From: Streptosporangiales bacterium
GTDB taxonomy: Bacteria > Actinomycetota > Actinomycetes > Streptosporangiales > WHST01
Reading direction: 5' to 3'
DNA: 64,000 nucleotides
Assembly (NCBI GenBank): GCA_009379825.1
Contig: WHTA01000003.1
Span: forward strand, 1 to 64,000
Positions 25,109 through 33,917 of this stretch are shown here, in pieces (the stretch's first letter is position 1; each line of letters starts with the position of its first letter). Below the pieces are notes generated by a model, which was given only the letters and a program-made list of their open reading frames with translations, did not search any database and was not told the DNA's origin. The position numbers and the translations under genes are program-made.

Positions 25109-26673
25109 GCACGGGGAGTCCCACCGCACCCGACATCCTGCTGATGATGGTCGACCAGCTCGGCGCGCGCTGGCTGGAGGCCGCCCACGAGGGCGTCGTC
25201 GACCTACCGAACCTGCGCCGGTTGCAGGAGCGCGGCGTCACCTTCGCCAACGCGTACACCAACAACCCGGTCTGCAGCCCGGCCAGGGCGACCGTGGCCA
25301 CCGGGCTCAGCTCGCACGGGCACGGGGTCACCGAGTGCGGCTACGCACTCGACCCGCAGGTGCCGACGTTCATGCGGGCGCTGCAGCAGGCCGGCTGGCG
25401 CACGGGTGCGTTCGGCAAACTGCACCTCGTGCCGCAGGTCACCGGCGAGCCCGTCGACTACACGGCGTACGGCTTCGACGTCGTGCACGTCTCGGAGGAC
25501 CAGCGCACCGGCGAGTGGCTGGACTGGGTGGAGCGCACGCACCCGGAGCACTACCAGGCGGCGCAGGCCACCGTGTGGATGACCATGCTGCGCGGCCTCG
25601 ACGACTACGGGCCCGACCACCGCGACCTACGTGCGGAGATCGAGCGCGCGCGCAAGTCGGTGCGCTGGGCGACGGCCGACTGCCCGGAGGCCGACAGCGA
25701 GGCGTACCCGCTGCCGTTCCCCGCCGAGGTGTCACAGTCCGCCTGGATCACCGACCGGGCACTCGAGTTCATCGCCGGGGTGCCGGCGCAGACACCGCTG
25801 TTCGCGCACGTCAGCTACGTACAGCCGCACAACCCGTTCGCGCCGCCCGCGGAGTACGTGCCACGGGTCGCCACCGACCGCATCCCGGAACCGCTCGGCG
25901 CCGAGTGGCTGCCGGACCACACACCCGCGTACTTCGACCGCTACCCGGAGCCGAGCTGGGCGGACCGCAGCTGGCGGCACGACAGGCGGATGTACTTCGC
26001 CGACCTCGCGCACCTCGACGCCGAGCTCGGCCGGCTGCTCGACGGCCTGGCGCAGGCCGGCCGGCTGGAGAACGCCCACATCGTCTTCACCTCCGACCAC
26101 GGCGAGCTGCTGCACGACCACGGGCTGCTCGGCAAGTGGGAGCGCCACTACGACTCCTGCATCAGGATCCCGTTCGTCGTGTGCGGCCCGGGCACGATGG
26201 CGGGCACCACGAGGACCGAGCTCGTCGACCTCACCGACGTCGCGCCGACCATCTACGCACTCGCCGGGCTGCCCGAGCCCGAACTGCCGCGGCCGGACCT
26301 CGGCCGGCCGCTCGTGCCCGAGCGGATCGGGATGCTGCCGGGACAGTCACTGCTGCCGCTGTGCCGCGGTTAGCAGCCAACGAAGTGGCGGGACGCCGTG
26401 TACGTCCGCAGTGACAACAACCATTGGGAGGCGTCACCGCGCAGCTGGTGTCGTACGATCCGAACCAGGCAGCACAGGTACAGCGTGTTCCTCGGCGGCG
26501 GTGGCGAGCAGCTGTTCGACCTCGTCGCCGACCCCGGCGAGCAGCACAACCTGGCGACCGACCCGGCGCACGCAACACTGCGTGGCGAACTACGCGACGC
26601 CCTGACGGAGGCCATCGTGCTCGACGGATACCCGAACACGCCGCGGCAGGCGTGTGGCATCGGTACCTGGTAA
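25105..26673 (+). pseudogene. Arylsulfatase-type hydrolase with in-frame amber stop
   Basis: The gene reads as a type I sulfatase. C57 in CSPAR (57-61) is the residue changed to formylglycine, DILLMMVDQ supplies metal ligands, GKLHLV carries active-site Lys/His, and FTSDHGELLHDHGLLGKW the second metal site. At codon 423 (26371-26373) there is a TAG, yet the same frame continues without a shift: QPTKWRDAVYVRSDNNHW, then EQLFDLVADPGEQHNLATDP, the standard C-terminal subdomain, to a stop at 26671-26673. A 422-residue product would keep all catalytic residues but lose about 99 residues of the C-terminal subdomain. It may be a pseudogene, a readthrough gene or a sequencing error. It sits between the importer and the regulator of a nucleoside operon. 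Confidence 0.85.
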
Positions 26674-26680
26674 CCCGTCG

Positions 26681-27439
26681 ATGGCGCCCAGCAAGCAGAC
26701 CAGCAGGATCACGGCGACCGTGACGGAGCTGCGCCGGCTGATCGACGACGAGTTCGCCGTCGGCGACCGACTGCCGGCCGAGGTGGAGCTGGCCACCACG
26801 CTCGGCGTGAGCCGGGTGACCGTACGCGAGGCGCTGCGCCGGCTCTGGGTGGAGGGCGTGGTCATCCGCCGCTGGGGCGTAGGCACGTTCGTGGCCGACG
26901 CCGGCGACGACACCGCAGGGGCGTTCACCGAGCAGGCCATGAACCTCACGGACATCGGCTCGCTGCCGCAGCACATCCGCGACTCCGGGCACAAGCCCTC
27001 GCTGGCGCACGTCGCCATCGCCGAGGTCGAGGCGACCGGGGCGGTGACGGTGAAGCTCGGGGTCGAGGCCGGTGTGCCGGTGTGGCTGGTGGAGCGCTGC
27101 ATCGCCATCGACGCCGTGCCCACCGTCGTGCTGCACGACTACCTGCCGGTCACGCTGCACGGCCGCCCGTTCGACCCGGCGCCGCTGCGTTCCCTCGACG
27201 CGCACCTGCCAGGCATGTTCCGCACCGCCGGGATGCGGCTCGTACGGATGGACGCGCGCTACGACGTCACCACGGCGGATGCCCACATCGCCAAGCTGCT
27301 CGAGGTGCGGCGCGGCCACCCACTGCTGCACGCGAACCAGGACAGCTTCGCCGACACCGGCGCGCTGGTGCTCACCACCGAGGGGTTCTACCGCACCGAC
27401 AACTTCGCGCTGCGCGTCATCAGAACCATCCCGGAGTGA
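26681..27439 (+). CDS. GntR-family regulator, HutC subfamily (UTRA domain)
   Basis: A 252-residue regulator. The N-terminal winged helix (about residues 10-75) contains FAVGDRLPAEVELATTLGVSRVTVREALRRLWVEGVV, the GntR DNA-binding signature. From about residue 95 a UTRA ligand domain follows, ending LVLTTEGFYRTDNFALRV, the usual HutC-type finish. Members such as DasR, NagR and HutC bind GTCTAGAC-centred sites, and one such site lies before the operon's first gene. It probably responds to a phosphorylated sugar or nucleoside-derived compound of the pathway. The start is the ATG at 26681. Confidence 0.9.
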   Translation: MAPSKQTSRITATVTELRRLIDDEFAVGDRLPAEVELATTLGVSRVTVREALRRLWVEGVVIRRWGVGTFVADAGDDTAGAFTEQAMNLTDIGSLPQHIRDSGHKPSLAHVAIAEVEATGAVTVKLGVEAGVPVWLVERCIAIDAVPTVVLHDYLPVTLHGRPFDPAPLRSLDAHLPGMFRTAGMRLVRMDARYDVTTADAHIAKLLEVRRGHPLLHANQDSFADTGALVLTTEGFYRTDNFALRVIRTIPE

Positions 27440-27443
27440 GCGT

Positions 27444-28430
27444 ATGAAGACCGACATCATCCTGGACGTGGACACCGGGGTGGACGACGCGCTCGCGCTC
27501 CTCTTCGCCGTGCGGCACCCGGAACTACGGCTCCTCGCCGTCAGCTGCGTCGCGGGCAACGCGGGGCTGGACGCCGTCGTACGCAACACGCTGGTGACCC
27601 TCGACGCGGCCGGGGCGGGCGACGTCCCGGTGGCCGCGGGCGCGACGCAGCCGCTGGTCCAGCCGGCCCGCGACGCCAGGTACGTGCACGGCGCGGACGG
27701 CCTGGCCGACCTCGGCGGCGCGCCGACCGAGCGCCGGCCGGTGGACGGGACCGCCGTCGAGCTGCTGCGCCGTACGATCCTCGGCGCGCCGAACCCGGTG
27801 ACGCTTGTGCTGCTGGCCCCGATGACCAACGCGGCGCTGCTGCTACGAACCCACCCTGAGGTCACGGCGAACATCGAGCGGGTGGTGTTCATGGGCGGCT
27901 CGGTCGGGCACGGCAACGCCACGCCGGCGGCGGAGTTCAACGTCTGGCACGACCCGGAGGCGGCGGCGATCGTACTCGACGCCGGCGTGCCGACGACCAT
28001 GTACGGGCTGGACGTCTTCTACCAGGTCGCCGTGCCCGTCGCGGTCGCCGAGCAGCTGCAGGCGGCGACCGACCCGGGCGTCCGGCTCGCCGGCGGCCTG
28101 CTGCTGCACCAGGCCAGCCGCGGCGGCGGCCGAGACGAGCGGGTGCCGGACGGCGGTGGCGGCCTGCTCGGCGACGCCGGCGCGGTGTGCGCCGTCGCGG
28201 ATCCCACGGGCCTGACCACCAGGCACTGCCCGGTCGAGGTGGAGCTCGCCCCCGGCCGCAGCCGGGGGCAGACGCTCGTCGACCTGCGCAACCTGCCTGG
28301 CGAGCGGGAGGTGCACGGCGACGCCGGCGAGGCTGCCACCATCGACGTGGCGACAGCGGTGGACAGGGACCGCTACCGCGAGCTGTTCCTCAGTACCGTC
28401 CAACGTCCCGCAACGGAGGTAACCAGCTGA
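27444..28430 (+). CDS. Inosine-uridine-type nucleoside hydrolase
   Basis: A 328-residue member of the nucleoside N-ribohydrolase family. The N-terminal calcium-binding motif reads ILDVDTGVDDALAL with D8, D10, D14 and D15. VVFMGGSVGHGNATPAAEFNVWHDPEAA carries the second metal/ribose-binding part (the E-F-N-x-x-x-D-P-E-A pattern), and TGLTTRHCPVEVELA is near the C-terminal active-site loop. It splits nucleosides into base and ribose. It lies four bases after the regulator and its TGA overlaps the psuG ATG by one base, so it belongs to the same operon. Confidence 0.92.
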   Translation: MKTDIILDVDTGVDDALALLFAVRHPELRLLAVSCVAGNAGLDAVVRNTLVTLDAAGAGDVPVAAGATQPLVQPARDARYVHGADGLADLGGAPTERRPVDGTAVELLRRTILGAPNPVTLVLLAPMTNAALLLRTHPEVTANIERVVFMGGSVGHGNATPAAEFNVWHDPEAAAIVLDAGVPTTMYGLDVFYQVAVPVAVAEQLQAATDPGVRLAGGLLLHQASRGGGRDERVPDGGGGLLGDAGAVCAVADPTGLTTRHCPVEVELAPGRSRGQTLVDLRNLPGEREVHGDAGEAATIDVATAVDRDRYRELFLSTVQRPATEVTS

Positions 28431-29335
28431 TGCCCATCACCGTGTCGGAGGAGGTGCGCGAGGCAGTGGCTGCCGGCGCGCCCGCCGTCGCACTGGAGTC
28501 CACGATCTTCACCCACGGCCTGCCCAGGCCGCGCAACCTCGAGGTGGCGCGGGCGGCCGAGCAGCAGCTGCGCGACGCGGGTGTGGTGCCGGCGACCATC
28601 GGCGTCGTCGACGGCACCCCCACGGTGGGGCTGACCGACGCCCAGATCGAACGGCTCGCGGGCGGCGACGACGCGGTGAAGGTCAGCACCCGCGACCTGC
28701 CGATCGCGGCCGCGCGGAAGCACAACGGCGGCACCACCGTCGCCGCGACGTCGTTCCTCGCCCACCGCGCCGGCATCAAGGTCTTCGCCACCGGCGGCCT
28801 CGGCGGCGTGCACCACGGGGCGAGCACGACGTTCGACGAGTCCGCGGACCTGGTGGCGCTCGCGCACACCCCGGTCCTCGTGGTCAGCGCCGGCGTCAAG
28901 TCGATCCTCGACATCCAGGCGACGCTCGAGCGGATGGAGACGCTGAACATCCCCGTCGTCGGTTACCGCACGACCAGCTACCCGGGGTTCTACGTCGCCG
29001 ACTCCGGTCACCGGGTCGAGTACTCCGTCGACGGTCCGGCGGAGGCGGCCGACCTGGTCACGGCGCGCGACGCGCTCGGCCTGGACGCCGCCGTGCTGGT
29101 GGCGAACCCGGTGCCGGCCGACGACCAGCTCGACCCTGCCTGGCACCAACAGCTCGTCGCCGAGGCCTGGCAGGCCGCCGAGCGGGAGCAGGTGGTCGGC
29201 CACGACATCACCCCGTTCCTGCTCGACCACATCCAGCGCGCGACCGCGGGCGCGAGCCTGGACGTGAACGTCGCCGTCTACCGCAACAACGTCGCCGTCG
29301 GCGGCGCCATCGCCGCCGCGCTGCGAGCCGGGTAG
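28430..29335 (+). CDS. psuG: Pseudouridine-5'-phosphate glycosidase
   Basis: A 301-residue enzyme matching PsuG along its length: ALESTIFTHGLPRPRN at the start, TIGVVDGTPTVGL, VKVSTRDLPIA, GGTTVAATSFLAHRAGI, FATGGLGGVHHGA, and VVSAGVKSILDI, which has the lysine equivalent to the catalytic Lys166 of the E. coli enzyme. It reversibly cleaves the C-C glycosidic bond of pseudouridine 5'-phosphate to uracil and ribose 5-phosphate. Neighbours are a nucleoside hydrolase (TGATG junction) and a PfkB kinase two bases downstream, which probably makes its phosphorylated substrate. Confidence 0.94.
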   Translation: MPITVSEEVREAVAAGAPAVALESTIFTHGLPRPRNLEVARAAEQQLRDAGVVPATIGVVDGTPTVGLTDAQIERLAGGDDAVKVSTRDLPIAAARKHNGGTTVAATSFLAHRAGIKVFATGGLGGVHHGASTTFDESADLVALAHTPVLVVSAGVKSILDIQATLERMETLNIPVVGYRTTSYPGFYVADSGHRVEYSVDGPAEAADLVTARDALGLDAAVLVANPVPADDQLDPAWHQQLVAEAWQAAEREQVVGHDITPFLLDHIQRATAGASLDVNVAVYRNNVAVGGAIAAALRAG

Positions 29336-29337
29336 CC

Positions 29338-30213
29338 GTGCTCGGCGTACTCGGTGACCTGCTCGAGGACATCGTGGTGTGGCTAGCCGAGCCACTGCAG
29401 CAGGCGACCGACACCGACGTCGAGATGCACCGCACCCGCGGCGGCAGCGCGGCGAACGTCGCGATGTTCGCCGCCCGCCACTACCCGACCCGGTTCATCG
29501 GCTGCGTCGGCGACGACCACGTCGGCACGGGGGTGGTGGCCGACCTCGCCGCGCACGGCGTCGACGTCAAGGTGCAGCGGCGCGGCAGCACGGGCACCGT
29601 GGTGGTGCTCGTCGACGAGCACGGCGAGCGCACCATGCTCCCCCACCAGGCCGCGGGCGCGCTGCTCGCGGACCTGGACCCCAGCTGGCTCGACGGCCTG
29701 GCGCACCTGCACGTCACCGCGTACTCGCTGACCGCGGAGCCGGTCGCCGGCACCGCGGCGGACGCTCTCGCCACCTTGCGCGACCGCGGCGCGACGACGT
29801 CCGTCGACGTGTCGTCCACCGGTCTCATGCGGCGGTACGGCAGGGACGCGTTCCGCGACCGGCTCGCGGACCTGCGCCCGAACCTGCTGTTCGCGAACGC
29901 GGAGGAGGCGGCGTTCCTCGACCTGACGGCGGACGGTGCGCCCGGTCAGGGGCTCGCCGCCCTGCCGCACACCGTCGTCGTGGTGAAGGACGGCAGCCGT
30001 CCGACCACCGTGCTGGCGCCCGGCGCGCCGCCTGTACGGGTCGACGTACCGCCGGTCAGCGGCGTCCGCGACCTCACCGGCGCGGGTGACGCCTTCGCGG
30101 CCGGCTTCCTCACCGCGTACCTGTCCCGTGCCGGCCTACCGGCGGCGTGCGCGCAGGGTCACGCCTGCGCGGCCACCGTGCTCGCCCACCCGGGCGCGAC
30201 GGCCGACAGCTGA
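29338..30213 (+). CDS. psuK: PfkB-family kinase, probable pseudouridine kinase
   Basis: A 291-residue ribokinase-fold kinase. HRTRGGSAANVAMFAARH is the sugar-binding N-terminal signature and DLTGAGDAFAAGFLTAYL the C-terminal catalytic one. It starts with GTG two bases after the psuG stop. In known pseudouridine pathways a PfkB kinase phosphorylates pseudouridine before PsuG cleaves it, so psuK is the best role, although a ribokinase acting on ribose from the nucleoside hydrolase is also possible. It is the last gene of the operon. Confidence 0.85.
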   Translation: MLGVLGDLLEDIVVWLAEPLQQATDTDVEMHRTRGGSAANVAMFAARHYPTRFIGCVGDDHVGTGVVADLAAHGVDVKVQRRGSTGTVVVLVDEHGERTMLPHQAAGALLADLDPSWLDGLAHLHVTAYSLTAEPVAGTAADALATLRDRGATTSVDVSSTGLMRRYGRDAFRDRLADLRPNLLFANAEEAAFLDLTADGAPGQGLAALPHTVVVVKDGSRPTTVLAPGAPPVRVDVPPVSGVRDLTGAGDAFAAGFLTAYLSRAGLPAACAQGHACAATVLAHPGATADS

Positions 30214-30327
30214 CCACCTGGCACCCAGGGGCGCGGGGCACCAGGCAGTTCACTCGCAGCACGCTACATCTTGGGCGCAACCGCGCCACACACCCCCACA
30301 TGCTGCGCGTGTCGCCGGGGACACGGA

Positions 30328-30360
30328 ACGGCCGCCCGCCATCGGTAGGCGAGCGGCCGT
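30328..30360 (-). terminator. Terminator hairpin downstream of superoxide dismutase
   Basis: Positions 30328-30340 and 30348-30360 pair as a 13-base stem with one mismatch and a seven-base loop. It lies about 20 bases after the stop of the minus-strand superoxide dismutase gene and 115 bases after the convergent psuK, so it can end both. Confidence 0.65.
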
Positions 30361-30380
30361 CTCGGTCGCGAAAGTGGGGG

Positions 30381-31004
30381 TCAGGGGGTGATGAGACCCT
30401 GCGTCTTCGTCTTGGCGTCGGCGAAGCGACGGGCCACGTCGGCCCAGTTCACCACGTTCCACCACGCCTTGACGTAGTCCGGCTTCACGTTCTTGTACTG
30501 CAGGTAGAACGCGTGCTCCCACATGTCGAGCATCAGCAACGGCACCGTACCGACGGCCATGTTGCCCTGGTGGTCGTACAGCTGCTCGATGACCAGCTTC
30601 TGGCCGAGCGACTCCCACGCCAGGATCGACCAGCCGGAGCCCTGGATGCCGAGCGCAGTCTGGGTGAAGTGCGCCTGGAAGCCCTCGAACGACCCGAAGA
30701 ACTCGTCGATCGCCCCCGCCAGGTCACCGTCCGGCTTGTCCCCGCCGTCCGGCGACATGTTCGGCCAGAACACCGAGTGGTTCACGTGGCCGGCGAGGTT
30801 GAACGCCAGGTTCTTCTGCAGCAGGTTGACGGTCTGCAGCTTCTCGGTCGCGCGCGCCTCTTCCATCTGCTCGAGAGCGGTGTTGGTGCCGGTGACGTAC
30901 GTCTGATGGTGCTTGGAGTGGTGCAACTCCATGATTTGGCCGGAGATGTGCGGCTCCAGCGCACCGTAGTCGTACGGCAGGTCCGGCAGCGAGTACTGAG
31001 CCAT
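30381..31004 (-). CDS. sod: Superoxide dismutase, Fe/Mn type
   Basis: A 207-residue cytosolic enzyme that disproportionates superoxide. The four metal ligands are visible: H28 in ELHHSKHH, H76 in HVNHSVFW, and the Asp and His of [22 protein letters not shown] carries the glutamine region used to tell Fe from Mn forms, which here leaves the metal open. The ATG at 31004 gives the family N-terminus [19 protein letters not shown] and follows an AAGGAG site. It is a single gene followed by a hairpin terminator. The upstream interval is long and non-coding. Confidence 0.95.
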   Translation of the reverse strand: MAQYSLPDLPYDYGALEPHISGQIMELHHSKHHQTYVTGTNTALEQMEEARATEKLQTVNLLQKNLAFNLAGHVNHSVFWPNMSPDGGDKPDGDLAGAIDEFFGSFEGFQAHFTQTALGIQGSGWSILAWESLGQKLVIEQLYDHQGNMAVGTVPLLMLDMWEHAFYLQYKNVKPDYVKAWWNVVNWADVARRFADAKTKTQGLITP

Positions 31005-31336
31005 CTGGACTCCACTCCTTACATTCGGAAACGAGCATGTGTGCGAGGCAACCGCCTCACAACTTACCGCGACCACCCGGCCACCGCCGTCGCGGCCACT
31101 GCCGGCCACCAGGCCGTGACACACATCACCACCTGCACCGGCACCGCCCGAGCCCGCCCACACGACGTGGCGCCGCGTAACCAGCCGACAGAACCGTAAC
31201 CGATTCGTCTCGCCATGTGGTCGCCCTTGTACGCATCGTCGGACCGCAGGTCACACGCCGCGCGACATACGCAAGTATGCGCAGCAGGCGTCCGAGCTGG
31301 TCGTATCAGGACCAGCACCGGATACCCCCCAATGCG

Positions 31337-31382
31337 GGCGAGGTCGGCGCTGTGACGCCCCGATACCAGCGCCGACCTCGCC
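31337..31382. repeat. Long perfect hairpin in the sod upstream interval
   Basis: Positions 31337-31352 and 31367-31382 are perfect reverse complements (16 pairs) around a 14-base loop. It lies about 330 bases upstream of sod and 490 bases downstream of the response regulator gene, too far from either to be an ordinary terminator. Confidence 0.65.
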
Positions 31383-31496
31383 GACCATGTTCGTTGTCCC
31401 TCCCGGGACACCTTCCCTGGCCCTTCTGCCCATCGGGGGGCCGAGCCCCCCGAACCCCCCACGTTCCCTGGGCCTGGTGGAAGGTGCAGTAGCTGG

Positions 31497-31719
31497 GCCT
31501 TCGCTTCGCTCGGCAGCAACCTGGAGCCCTACGCATCGGCCGGCCACGCCTTCGCTTCGCTCGGCACTGCCTGGAGCCCACGCATTGGCCTGGCCGCTAC
31601 TGCTCCGCTCTGTACGCCGGGTTCCAACCTGAGGCCGGGCACCACCGGCCTCCCCGGCACCTGCCCGGAGTTCCTCATCCCCGGGCCGCGTTCGCTTGGC
31701 TCGGCACTGCCTGGAGTCC
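31497..31719. repeat. Interspersed repeat, three copies
   Basis: A unit with the core TTCGCTTCGCTCGGCA followed by CCTGGAG begins at 31497 and again at 31548, a 51-base period with few differences over about 45 bases. A third, more divergent copy begins at 31690 (TTCGCTTGGCTCGGCACTGC). The copies lie between genes and do not keep a reading frame. Confidence 0.65.
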
Positions 31720-31873
31720 ATCCCCACCGGCTCGCCCCGATACCGGCAGGACTCCGACGCCGGGCCTGGGCGTCACCGGCTCGGCGGCGGCTGCTTGCCG
31801 CGCTCTCGGGCGGGACCGGGTGGCAGCGCTCGGCTCCTTGCGTTGGCCGCCGCCGTCGGCGCCGCGGGTGCGG

Positions 31874-32563
31874 TCAAGCCGGCGGGGCTGGTGGGGCCGG
31901 GTTTGTTGGGAGGTTGGCAGCGTGGGCCAGGAGGCTTGCCTGGGTCCGGTTGTCGCAGCCGAGCTTGACCAGGAGGCGGGACACGTAGCTCTTCACGGTG
32001 GCCTCGGAGAGGTAGAGGCGGCCGGCGATCTGGGCGTTGGACAGGCCCTCCCCGACCAGCGCGAGCACCTCGGTCTCCCGCTCGGTGAGCTGGGCGACCA
32101 AGGCAATCGCCTGCTCTCTGCTCGACTCCTCCTCCGAACGGAGCCCGACGAGCCGTCGCGCCGCCTCCGGCGACAGCACCGTGTGCCCGTCCGCGGCCAC
32201 CCGCACCAGGCCGATCAGGTCCTCGGGCGGGGTCGACTTCACCAGGAAGCCCGCCGCACCGGCACGCAGCGCACGCACCACGTACTGGTCGGCGTCGAAC
32301 GTGGTCAGCGCGACGACGGCCGGCGCATCGGCCAGCTCCCTGATCCGCTCGATCGCCGTCATCCCGTCGACGCCGGGCATCCGCAGGTCCATCAGCACGA
32401 CGTCCGGCCGGTGCCGCACCACGGCCTCGAGCCCCGCCGCACCGTCGTGCGCCTCGTCGACGACCGTCACGTCAGGCGCCGAGTTCAGGATCACCTTCAG
32501 GTGCGCGCACACCATCGGCTCGTCGTCGACGACGACCACCCGCACCAGCCGGCTCTCGTTCAT
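31874..32563 (-). CDS. NarL/LuxR-family response regulator
   Basis: A 229-residue response regulator. The receiver domain (about residues 7-125) has the acidic pair D13-D14 in VVVDDEP, the phosphoacceptor D59 in VVLMDLRMPGVDG, the T/S switch in ALTTF and the conserved lysine in GFLVKSTPPEDL. The LuxR-type helix-turn-helix (about 155-205) reads LTERETEVLALVGEGLSNAQIAGRLYLSEATVKSYVSRLL. It is encoded directly after its sensor kinase, whose restored reading frame would overlap the ATG by four bases. The C-terminus ends in a Pro/Ala tail. Confidence 0.92.
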   Translation of the reverse strand: MNESRLVRVVVVDDEPMVCAHLKVILNSAPDVTVVDEAHDGAAGLEAVVRHRPDVVLMDLRMPGVDGMTAIERIRELADAPAVVALTTFDADQYVVRALRAGAAGFLVKSTPPEDLIGLVRVAADGHTVLSPEAARRLVGLRSEEESSREQAIALVAQLTERETEVLALVGEGLSNAQIAGRLYLSEATVKSYVSRLLVKLGCDNRTQASLLAHAANLPTNPAPPAPPA

Positions 32564-33779
32564 CGCTCGCGCACCTCACGAGTCGGTACGTACGAAGGCA
32601 GCACCGCCTTGACCACGAACCCTCCGCACCGTCGGCGGACGCCTCGAAGGTACCGCCGACCAGCTCCACCCGCTGCCGCAGCCCGGCCAGTCCACGATGC
32701 GAGCCGCGTACGACCAGCGCCTCGTCCGGCCGCTGCGCCGTCGGCCCGTTGTGCACCACCAGCCGCATCCGGTCGCTGCCGTACCTCACCCGCACCTGCG
32801 CCGCCGCGCCCGGCGCGTGCTTGCGCACGTTGGTCAGCGCCTCCTGCACGATCCGGTACGCCGTGCGCGCGACCGCCGGGGACAGCGACCCGGCGTGCCC
32901 CTCCTCGACGAGCTCCACCTCCCCACCCACCGAGTCCGCCTCGACCGCGAGCGCACGCAGGTCGAGGGCGGACGGTCGGCCCCCCGCACCGACCGTCCCT
33001 TCCCCCTCCGCCTCCCCCGGCGTCGCCTGCAGCACGCCGACCAGGTCGCGCAGCTCGTCCAGGGCCTGGCAGCCGGTCACGCGCAGCTCGTCCGCGGCGG
33101 CCCTGGTCCCCTCGTCCCGGGTCGACACCGTCAGTGCACCGGCCTGCAGCACCATCAGGCTGACCCGGTGCGTCACCACGTCGTGCATCTCGGCGGCCAG
33201 CCGCGCGCGCTCGTCCGCACGGGCACGCTCGGCCATCAGGTGCTGCTCACGCTCCGCACGTTCCACCCGCTCCCGCAGCGCGTCCTCCAGCCGGCGCCGC
33301 GCGCCGAAGTAGAGGCCGAGCAGTGCCGGCATCACGGTCAGCAGCAGGCCACCGGTGATCACGTCGACGTGCGGCTGCCACGCCCGGGTGACGACGCCGG
33401 TGAGCACCACGAGCAGCACCCACGTGAGCGGCCGGTACGGCGCGTGCGCGGCGGCCGTGTACGCCGCCACCACGGCGGCGAACGGAAGCCAGGGATCGTT
33501 CGGTGAGAACACCGGGAACACCACGCCGGGCGCCAGGTACGTCGCGACCAGGATCGCCACAGAAACCGCCGTCCCCGCGGCGAGCAGCAACACCGGCCAG
33601 CGCCGCCGGACCAGGAGCGCGGCGATCAGCGCGAGGTCGATCCCCCAGTCGATCCACCCGGCAGCACCGTGGGGGAAGCCGCGGGCGGCAGCGAACGTGA
33701 CCGACAGGGCGAGCAGCACGCCGACCGGCAACAGGTCGAACACGAGCTCACGTCTCGACGTCCACAGGCGCGCGGTCAC
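32472..33779 (-). CDS. Sensor histidine kinase (HisKA_3 type) with 3'-end frameshift
   Basis: A NarL-type sensor. About five membrane segments fill residues 15-160, then a dimerisation helix with the phosphoacceptor H199 in AAEMHDVVTHRVSLMVLQ, and a HATPase domain with RIVQEALTNVRKHAPG (N box) and GSHRGLAGLRQRVELVGG (G box). After FEASADGAEG the frame runs on as an arginine-rich tail overlapping the regulator gene. Adding one base in the C run at 32620-32622 restores the normal ending FVVKAVLPSYVPTREVRER and a stop at 32560-32562, overlapping the regulator's ATG as ATGA. Only about 20 terminal residues are affected and all kinase motifs precede the shift. Confidence 0.88.
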   Translation of the reverse strand: MTARLWTSRRELVFDLLPVGVLLALSVTFAAARGFPHGAAGWIDWGIDLALIAALLVRRRWPVLLLAAGTAVSVAILVATYLAPGVVFPVFSPNDPWLPFAAVVAAYTAAAHAPYRPLTWVLLVVLTGVVTRAWQPHVDVITGGLLLTVMPALLGLYFGARRRLEDALRERVERAEREQHLMAERARADERARLAAEMHDVVTHRVSLMVLQAGALTVSTRDEGTRAAADELRVTGCQALDELRDLVGVLQATPGEAEGEGTVGAGGRPSALDLRALAVEADSVGGEVELVEEGHAGSLSPAVARTAYRIVQEALTNVRKHAPGAAAQVRVRYGSDRMRLVVHNGPTAQRPDEALVVRGSHRGLAGLRQRVELVGGTFEASADGAEGSWSRRCCLRTYRLVRCASDEREPAGAGGRRRRRADGVRAPEGDPELGA

Positions 33780-33917
33780 ACCATCAAACTACTCGCCGGC
33801 ACGGCGGCGACGTAGCTCCGTGCGGTGCTACCCGATGCAACGAAAGTCGATACCGCCCGGCGCGACTCACGACCATGCGTGCTCGCAACGCCCCCGCACG
33901 CGCGATTAGATGGACGG

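Larger units (their letters stand above)
31005..31873. other. 870-nt non-coding interval with hairpin and repeats
   Basis: No convincing gene fits here: open frames on both strands have unusual amino-acid composition (runs of Ser, Arg, Pro, Gly) and match nothing I know. The stretch holds a long perfect hairpin (31337-31382), a GC-rich segment with the repeating pattern GGGGGGCCGAGCCCCCC (31434-31450), and a repeat seen three times (31497-31719). The style is that of actinomycete intergenic repeat clusters. The sod promoter should lie at its left end. Confidence 0.6.

Noticed and set aside
31497-31719. Possible CRISPR array
   Set aside because: Only three diverged copies at unequal spacing, no unique spacers of constant length, and no cas genes; the RecB-like nuclease at 49631 is unrelated.
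31251-31727. Minus-strand frame with repeated A-E-R-S-E-G motifs
   Set aside because: The repeats come from the intergenic DNA repeat read in one frame; codon bias and composition are not those of a gene.
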